Shown: in pieces, positions 57,982 through 64,000 of the stretch
Layout of the letters: the number at the start of each line of letters is the position of its first letter
How positions within the stretch are numbered: the stretch's first letter is position 1
Origin: Advenella kashmirensis WT001
GTDB taxonomy: Bacteria > Pseudomonadota > Gammaproteobacteria > Burkholderiales > Burkholderiaceae_B
Reading direction: 5' to 3'
Length of the DNA stretch: 64,000 nt
Assembly: GCF_000219915.2 (NCBI RefSeq)
Contig: NC_017964.1
Span: 930,001-994,000, forward strand
Position numbers and translations under genes: made by a program
The notes under the pieces: model-generated
What the model was told of the DNA's origin: nothing
Databases searched by the model: none
Seen by the model: only the letters and a program-made list of their open reading frames with translations

Positions 57982-59436
57982 TCAGCCCAGTTTTTCCTTG
58001 AGCAACTGGTTGACCTGGGCCGGATTGACTTTGCCCTTGCCGGCTTTCATAACCTGACCGACCAATGAATTGAAGGCTTTCTGTTTGCCGGCGCGGTACT
58101 CTTCAACGATAGCCGGATGGGCGGCAAGCACGTCGTCAATCAGTGTGCCGATGGCGCCGGCATCGCTCACTTGTTTGAGCCCGCGCGCCTCGATAATGGT
58201 ATCGACATCGCGCTCATGTTCACCTGCCCACATGGCGGCAAACACCTCGCGACCGGCCTTGTTGGACAGTGTGCCGTCGGCAATCCGCTGAATCAGTCTG
58301 GCCAGATCTTCAGGCGTGACCGGGCTGTCGGCAATCTCGCGTTCTTCCCGGTTCAGGGATGCGGCCAGTTCCCCCATGATCCAGTTTGACGCCAGCTTGG
58401 CCTGTTCGGCAGGCAGGCGGGACATGGTCTCTTCGAAAAAGTCGGATACGCCGCGCGTGACGGTCAGCTGTGCTGCGTCGTAAGCCGGCAGACCCAGTTG
58501 GGTTTCGTAGCGTTCGCGTCGCACGACGGGCAACTCGGGCATGTCGGCGCGGACCTGTTCGATCCATTCGTTGCTGATCATCAGTGGAGGCAGGTCCGGG
58601 TCAGGAAAATAACGATAGTCGTGGGCGTCTTCCTTGGTCCGCATGCTGCGTGTCTCATCATTCACGTCATCGTACAGTCGGGTTTCCTGGATGATGGTGC
58701 CGCCATCTTCCAGTACGTCGATCTGCCGGCGGGCCTCAAACAGGATGGCGCGCTCCAGGAAGCGGAACGAGTTGACGTTTTTGATTTCGGTACGTGTGCC
58801 GAATTCCTTCTGTCCAACCGGCCGCACCGAGACGTTGGCGTCGCAACGGAACGAGCCTTCCTGCATATTGCCGTCGCATATGCCCAGCCAGACCACCAGG
58901 CCGTGCAGGGTTTTTGCATATTCGACCGCTTCGGCGGCGGAACGCATTTCCGGCTCTGTGACGATTTCCAGCAACGGCGTACCCGTGCGGTTCAGATCGA
59001 TGCCTGTGGCCGGCTCGCCCTGCGGACCCTTGAAGGTGTCGTGCAGCGATTTGCCGGCATCTTCTTCCAGATGCGCGCGCGTCAGATTAACGGTTTTTTC
59101 TTCATCGCCAACAAAAAAGCGGATTTTGCCGCCCACGACGACCGGAATTTCAAATTGGGTAATTTGGTAGTTTTTCGGCAGATCGGGGTAAAAATAGTTT
59201 TTGCGTGCAAAGATGGAGCGGGGCGATACCGTGCCGCCGACTGCCAGGCCGAAGCGGATGGCGCGATCTACGGCGCCGCGGTTCATGACCGGCAGGCTGC
59301 CGGGCAGGGCCAGATCAACGCAGTTGGCCTGGGTGTTGGGCGCCGCGCCAAAGGCCGTGCTGCTGCCCGAAAAAATTTTCGATTGGGTAGATAACTGGGT
59401 ATGGGTTTCCAGTCCGATAACGATTTCCCACTTCAT
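57982..59436 (-). CDS. gatB: Aspartyl/glutamyl-tRNA amidotransferase subunit B
   Basis: Intact 484 residues. Start [20 protein letters not shown] is the GatB N-terminus; further [40 protein letters not shown] and [10 protein letters not shown]. The C-terminal YqeY-like tail ([19 protein letters not shown]) binds tRNA. GatB activates the misacylated Glu-tRNA(Gln)/Asp-tRNA(Asn) for amidation. Start overlaps the gatA stop. Confidence 0.95.
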   Translation of the reverse strand: MKWEIVIGLETHTQLSTQSKIFSGSSTAFGAAPNTQANCVDLALPGSLPVMNRGAVDRAIRFGLAVGGTVSPRSIFARKNYFYPDLPKNYQITQFEIPVVVGGKIRFFVGDEEKTVNLTRAHLEEDAGKSLHDTFKGPQGEPATGIDLNRTGTPLLEIVTEPEMRSAAEAVEYAKTLHGLVVWLGICDGNMQEGSFRCDANVSVRPVGQKEFGTRTEIKNVNSFRFLERAILFEARRQIDVLEDGGTIIQETRLYDDVNDETRSMRTKEDAHDYRYFPDPDLPPLMISNEWIEQVRADMPELPVVRRERYETQLGLPAYDAAQLTVTRGVSDFFEETMSRLPAEQAKLASNWIMGELAASLNREEREIADSPVTPEDLARLIQRIADGTLSNKAGREVFAAMWAGEHERDVDTIIEARGLKQVSDAGAIGTLIDDVLAAHPAIVEEYRAGKQKAFNSLVGQVMKAGKGKVNPAQVNQLLKEKLG

Positions 59437-60952
59437 GATTGGATATCCGGTGTGCGTGTGTGCCAGTCTGTGTGCTGCTGGAAGCAGTCGGCTACGGCCA
59501 GCAGGCGACCTTCGTCAAAATAATTGCCAATAATATGCAGGCCGACCGGGCGGGTGCCGTTGCGACCGAAACCGCAAGGGACAGACATGGCCGGCAGGCC
59601 GGCCAGGCTCACGCCCAGAGTATAGATGTCGGCCAGCCAGTCTGCCGTCGGATCCTCGTTATTGTCGCCAATATTCTTGGCAACATCGGGGGTAACCGGC
59701 CCGACAATGATGTCGCACTGGGTGGTAAGCGCCTGGTGAAAATCATCCACGATCAGGCGGCGAATGCGTTGCGCCTGCAGGTAATAAGCATCGTAGTAGC
59801 CTGAGACAGTACGTATGAGCCGATAAGAATGCGTCGCTGCACTTCGGCGCCGAAGCCTTCGGCGCGGGAGCGGCTGATCATTTCATCGATATTGCGATAG
59901 GCCGAGGCGCGATGCCCATAGCGCACGCCGTCGTAGCGCGACAGGTTGCTGGATGCTTCGGCAGGAGCGATGACATAATAGGCAGGAATGGCCAGCTCAG
60001 TGTTGGGCAGGGAAATGTCTACCCTGACCGCGCCGAGCTTTTCAAGCTCGACCAGTGCGGCTTCAACGGCAGTGGCCACCTCACTGTTGAGGCCGGCGCC
60101 GAAATACTCGCGCGGCACGCCGATGCGCAAGCCCTGCAGCGGCCGGGCGCCGCTTTCGCGGTAGCCGGCGCTGGCTTTGTCAAAGGCCTGCTGCACACGG
60201 CCCACCACATTGGGCGTACCCAGGCAGTCTTGCAGGCTGGTGGAATCCATGGGGTCGAAGCCGCTGATGGTGTCCAGTATGGTGACCAGGTCTTTGGCGT
60301 GGCGGGCCAGCGGGCCTGCCTGATCCAGGCTGGAGCCAAACGCAACCATGCCGAACCGCGAGACCGTGCCATAAGTGGGCTTGATGCCGCTGATGCCGCA
60401 AAGGGCCGCAGGCTGGCGCACAGAGCCGCCGGTGTCGGTGCCGGTGGAAATTGGCACGATGCCGGCCGCCACGGCTGCTGCCGAACCGCCCGACGAACCA
60501 CCGGGCACTGCCTGCGGATCCCAGGGATTGCGGCAAACGCCGAAAGCCGAGTTTTCGTTACCGGAACCCATGGCAAATTCATCGCAATTGAGCTTGCCGA
60601 TATTGACCGCGCCGGCGTTGGCCAGCTGCGTAACGACGGTGGCGTCAAACGGGCTGACATAATCCTTGAGCATCAGGCTGCCGGCCGTGGTGCGCCACTG
60701 GCGTGTCACAAATACGTCCTTGTGGGCTATCGGAATGCCGGTAAGGGCGTGGGTATCGCCACGGGCGATGCGCTCGTCGGCGGCACGTGCCTGGGCGAGC
60801 GTCAGTTCGGGATCAATATGCAAAAATGCATTCAGGCTGGCGTGCTGGCCGGCGCGATTGAGCGCGGCTTCGGCAAGTTCGACGGCACTGACCTGTTTGC
60901 CGTCCAGCGCCTGGCGCAGTCCGGACAGACTGAAACTGGAAATGTCGGTCAT
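59433..60952 (-). CDS. gatA: Aspartyl/glutamyl-tRNA amidotransferase subunit A, frameshifted
   Basis: Amidase subunit that releases ammonia from glutamine. The Ser-Ser-Lys triad is visible as Lys78 ([10 protein letters not shown]), Ser153 ([15 protein letters not shown]) and Ser177 ([16 protein letters not shown]). The frame breaks near 59803; one base restores [20 protein letters not shown] and continues to [20 protein letters not shown]. About 507 residues joined. Overlaps gatB at its 3' end and starts 4 bases after the gatC stop. Confidence 0.94.
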
Positions 60953-60955
60953 GGG

Positions 60956-61264
60956 TTACTCGATTACTTTGGGAACTAGAAACAGACCGTCTTCCTGGGC
61001 CGGGGCGTTGGCCATAAGGCGGGAACGGGTGGTTTCGGAGGGAGTTTCGGTGACGGCGTCTTCGCGCAGACGCAGGGCAATGTCCTGGATGGCCGACAGC
61101 GGATGGGCCAGTGGTTCAACCCCCTGGGTGTCCACAGCCTGAAGCTTTTCAATAAGACCAAGAATGCTGTTCAGATCGGTGAGCGCCTGCGCCTGTTCTG
61201 CCGGATCCAGTTCGAGCCGGGAGAGGCGGGCAATGCGGTTCACATCGTTTTCGGTAAGGGCCAT
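60956..61264 (-). CDS. gatC: Aspartyl/glutamyl-tRNA amidotransferase subunit C
   Basis: 102 residues from ATG 61264 ([20 protein letters not shown]). The C-terminal part ([29 protein letters not shown]) is typical of GatC, which wraps around GatA and stabilises the complex. First gene of gatCAB, divergent from mreB. Confidence 0.93.
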   Translation of the reverse strand: MALTENDVNRIARLSRLELDPAEQAQALTDLNSILGLIEKLQAVDTQGVEPLAHPLSAIQDIALRLREDAVTETPSETTRSRLMANAPAQEDGLFLVPKVIE

Positions 61265-61482
61265 AAACGCTTGTTTTTCAGAAATTAATTGAGTCGCCGG
61301 ATACATCGCGTGAAGGTTGTCTGAAAATAGTCAGCGGTTTGGGAAAAACAGTCTGCAAAAACAGTAAATCACGCGATCGAAAAGTAATTATACGTTATGA
61401 TTACGTGTTCACTCGTTCAAACCCGTGTGTTGAGCCCTTTTGCGCTCCGCAAAACCTTCCTCTGACCCTATTTTTAAACTGA

Positions 61483-62531
<1,049 letters not shown>

Positions 62532-62617
62532 CACCGTCTGAGGGATGTAGCGCACTGCGTTGCATCCTATTCTGCTGTTGTCTTCCTGATCGTTCCGTTC
62601 CCGTTTACGGTTGCCCT

Positions 62618-63523
62618 ATGCAGCAAAACAGTTCATTACGTTTTTTCACTCACGGGCCAGCTGCAGAGGTCAGACTTTTTTTTCTGGCTATTTTTTGCGT
62701 GGGCCTGATGATCGCTGACTCGCAAACCCGCTATATCGAGCCGGTGCGCAGAGTGGTGTCCGTGATGCTTTATCCGTTCCAGAAAACCGCGATGTGGCCG
62801 CGCGATGCGGTCACGCAGGTGTACGACTGGTCCAATGCCATTACCATTGCCAAACAGGAAAGCGCGGCGGTTCAGCGGCAACGTATCGAACTGGCCCAGT
62901 TGTCGACGCACGCTGCGCAGATGGCGGCAGAAAACGCCCAGTTGCGACGCCTCCTCGCTGTCAAGACAACGGTGCAGACACCTTCGGTAGCGGTAGAAAT
63001 TCTGTATACCTCGGTCAATCCGCTGAACCAGACCCTGGTGCTTACCAAGGGCAGCAATGACGGGATTCGCCCGGGCATGCCGGTCATTGACGAGGGTGGG
63101 GTGGTCGGCCAGATCCGGCGCGTGACCCCCATGACCTCCGAGGCAACCCTGATTACCGATAATAAAATTTCTGTCCCCGTGATGGTGCTGCGCAACGGCT
63201 TGCGGGTCATTGCATTCGGCTCGGGACAGACAGGCCGGCTGGATGTGCGCTATCTGGGGCTGGGCGCCGATATTCGTCCTGGAGACGATCTGGTGACCAG
63301 CGGTATTGGCGGCATCTACCCGCAAGGCCTGTCGGTCGGAAAAATTGCGGCAGTGGACAATAACTCAGCAGAAGGCTTTATGCGTGCACGTGCCGTACCA
63401 TCGGCGCATCCCGAGCGCTATCGTCACTTTCTCGTGCTGCTGGTCCCTACAGACAATCTGCCCGATATCCCGGCATCGCTGACCGATACCTCGCACAGCG
63501 CCGTGCCAGGCAGGGTGAACTGA
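62618..63523 (+). CDS. mreC: Rod shape-determining protein MreC
   Basis: Intact 301 residues. One N-terminal membrane segment (LFFLAIFCVGLMIADSQT), a coiled coil (about residues 80-120, AKQESAAVQRQRIELAQLST) and two beta-barrel domains (VVGQIRRVTPMTSEATLITD; GLGADIRPGDDLVTSGIGG). Links MreB to penicillin-binding proteins in the periplasm. Confidence 0.93.
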   Translation: MQQNSSLRFFTHGPAAEVRLFFLAIFCVGLMIADSQTRYIEPVRRVVSVMLYPFQKTAMWPRDAVTQVYDWSNAITIAKQESAAVQRQRIELAQLSTHAAQMAAENAQLRRLLAVKTTVQTPSVAVEILYTSVNPLNQTLVLTKGSNDGIRPGMPVIDEGGVVGQIRRVTPMTSEATLITDNKISVPVMVLRNGLRVIAFGSGQTGRLDVRYLGLGADIRPGDDLVTSGIGGIYPQGLSVGKIAAVDNNSAEGFMRARAVPSAHPERYRHFLVLLVPTDNLPDIPASLTDTSHSAVPGRVN

Positions 63524-63524
63524 G

Positions 63525-64000
63525 ATGGTCAAACGTAGCCTGACCTCGCTTGAGCCACTGCAACGGACCAATTACTTCTATGGTTCAAGCCCCATTTACG
63601 CCTGGATCACGATCGTGCTGACCTGGCTGGCCTCGCTGCTGCCCTGGCGCGAATGGGAGGGGGCGCCCGATATTCTGATCCTGGTGCTGGCCTTCTGGTG
63701 CGTACAACAGGTGCGCGGGGTCGGTCTGACCAGCGCCCTGATCTTCGGTTTACTGATGGACGTGCATGATGTCAATGTCATGGGCGAGCACGCGCTCAGC
63801 TATGTGCTGGTGATCTTCGGCGCCTGGTGTTTCGGCGCAGGATGGTGCAGTTCGGTTTTATCAGCCAGATGTTGCAGATGCTTCCCGTCTTTTTTCTGGC
63901 CCCCTTTCCCGGTCATTTGCTGAATGCGTGGCTGCAGGCGCCTGGGGCGGCTGGACCTGGCTGCTGTCGGGATTGATTACAGGTGTGATGTGGTGGTGGC
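63525..64000 (+). CDS. mreD: Rod shape-determining protein MreD, frameshifted and cut by the window edge
   Basis: Starts one base after mreC. Hydrophobic inner-membrane protein: IYAWITIVLTWLASLLPW, ILILVLAFWCVQQVRGVGLT and ALIFGLLMDVHDVNVMGEHA, the last being a typical MreD motif. The frame breaks near 63838 (restored as CFRRRMVQFGFISQMLQMLP) and again near 63940 (restored as GAWGGWTWLLSGLITGVMWW). The 3' end lies beyond the window. Confidence 0.87.

Noticed and set aside
59912..60979. Long open frame (355 codons) on the plus strand opposite gatA
   Set aside because: It is the shadow of gatA, whose catalytic triad is readable on the minus strand. The antisense product is low-complexity.

Overview
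The window is a chromosomal stretch of a betaproteobacterium, most likely an Alcaligenaceae member related to Bordetella or Advenella. The evidence is gene order and content: a metX-metW-ampG run, gatC-gatA-gatB divergent from mreB-mreC-mreD, and many Bug-type periplasmic receptors of the tripartite tricarboxylate transporter family. The genus is inferred from these features, not from a search. No tRNA, rRNA, insertion sequence, phage gene or CRISPR array was seen.  The first two thirds (about 1 to 45 kb) is catabolic and transport territory. In order it holds: the end of a large catalase gene; an HTH regulator; a split AtuA-type gene pair with a Bug receptor and LysR regulator (1.6-5.2 kb); an RraA-type aldolase, aminotransferase and polar amino-acid ABC importer with a convergent LysR gene (5.5-11.3 kb); a Bug receptor and CoA transferase; a MarR-controlled seven-gene CoA-thioester operon (14.8-22.2 kb); a nine-gene minus-strand operon that joins a PotABCD-type importer to an opine-oxidase-like flavin/iron-sulfur dehydrogenase and RidA (22.2-30.4 kb); a Bug/amidohydrolase unit divergent from a LysR gene (31.8-34.6 kb); a complete TctCBA transporter (34.7-37.7 kb); a tautomerase; a DUF2817 peptidase divergent from a histidine/lysine/arginine-type ABC importer (38.5-43.0 kb); and a Rieske oxygenase.  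The last third is largely housekeeping: gshA, a small lipoprotein, metX (with a SAM-II riboswitch in its leader), metW, ampG, two multihaem cytochromes c, exonuclease III, a DMT exporter, a LigB-type dioxygenase, doxX, a LysR gene, pyrE, gatCAB and mreBCD.  One property dominates the window. Twenty-nine of about 66 genes have a broken reading frame, and nearly every break is explained by the loss of a single base. Broken genes include mreB, pyrE, gatA, gshA (four breaks), metX and xthA, while the protein sequence on both sides stays well conserved. This pattern points to base-calling or assembly error rather than real gene decay. Broken genes are therefore given as one feature each, with the approximate break positions.  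The most interesting biological signals are the SAM-II riboswitch, a set of four 19-bp MarR-type operator copies that tie a separate CoA transferase to the CoA operon, the transport-plus-oxidation operon, and an HMG-CoA-lyase-like protein whose usual catalytic cysteine is replaced by histidine.
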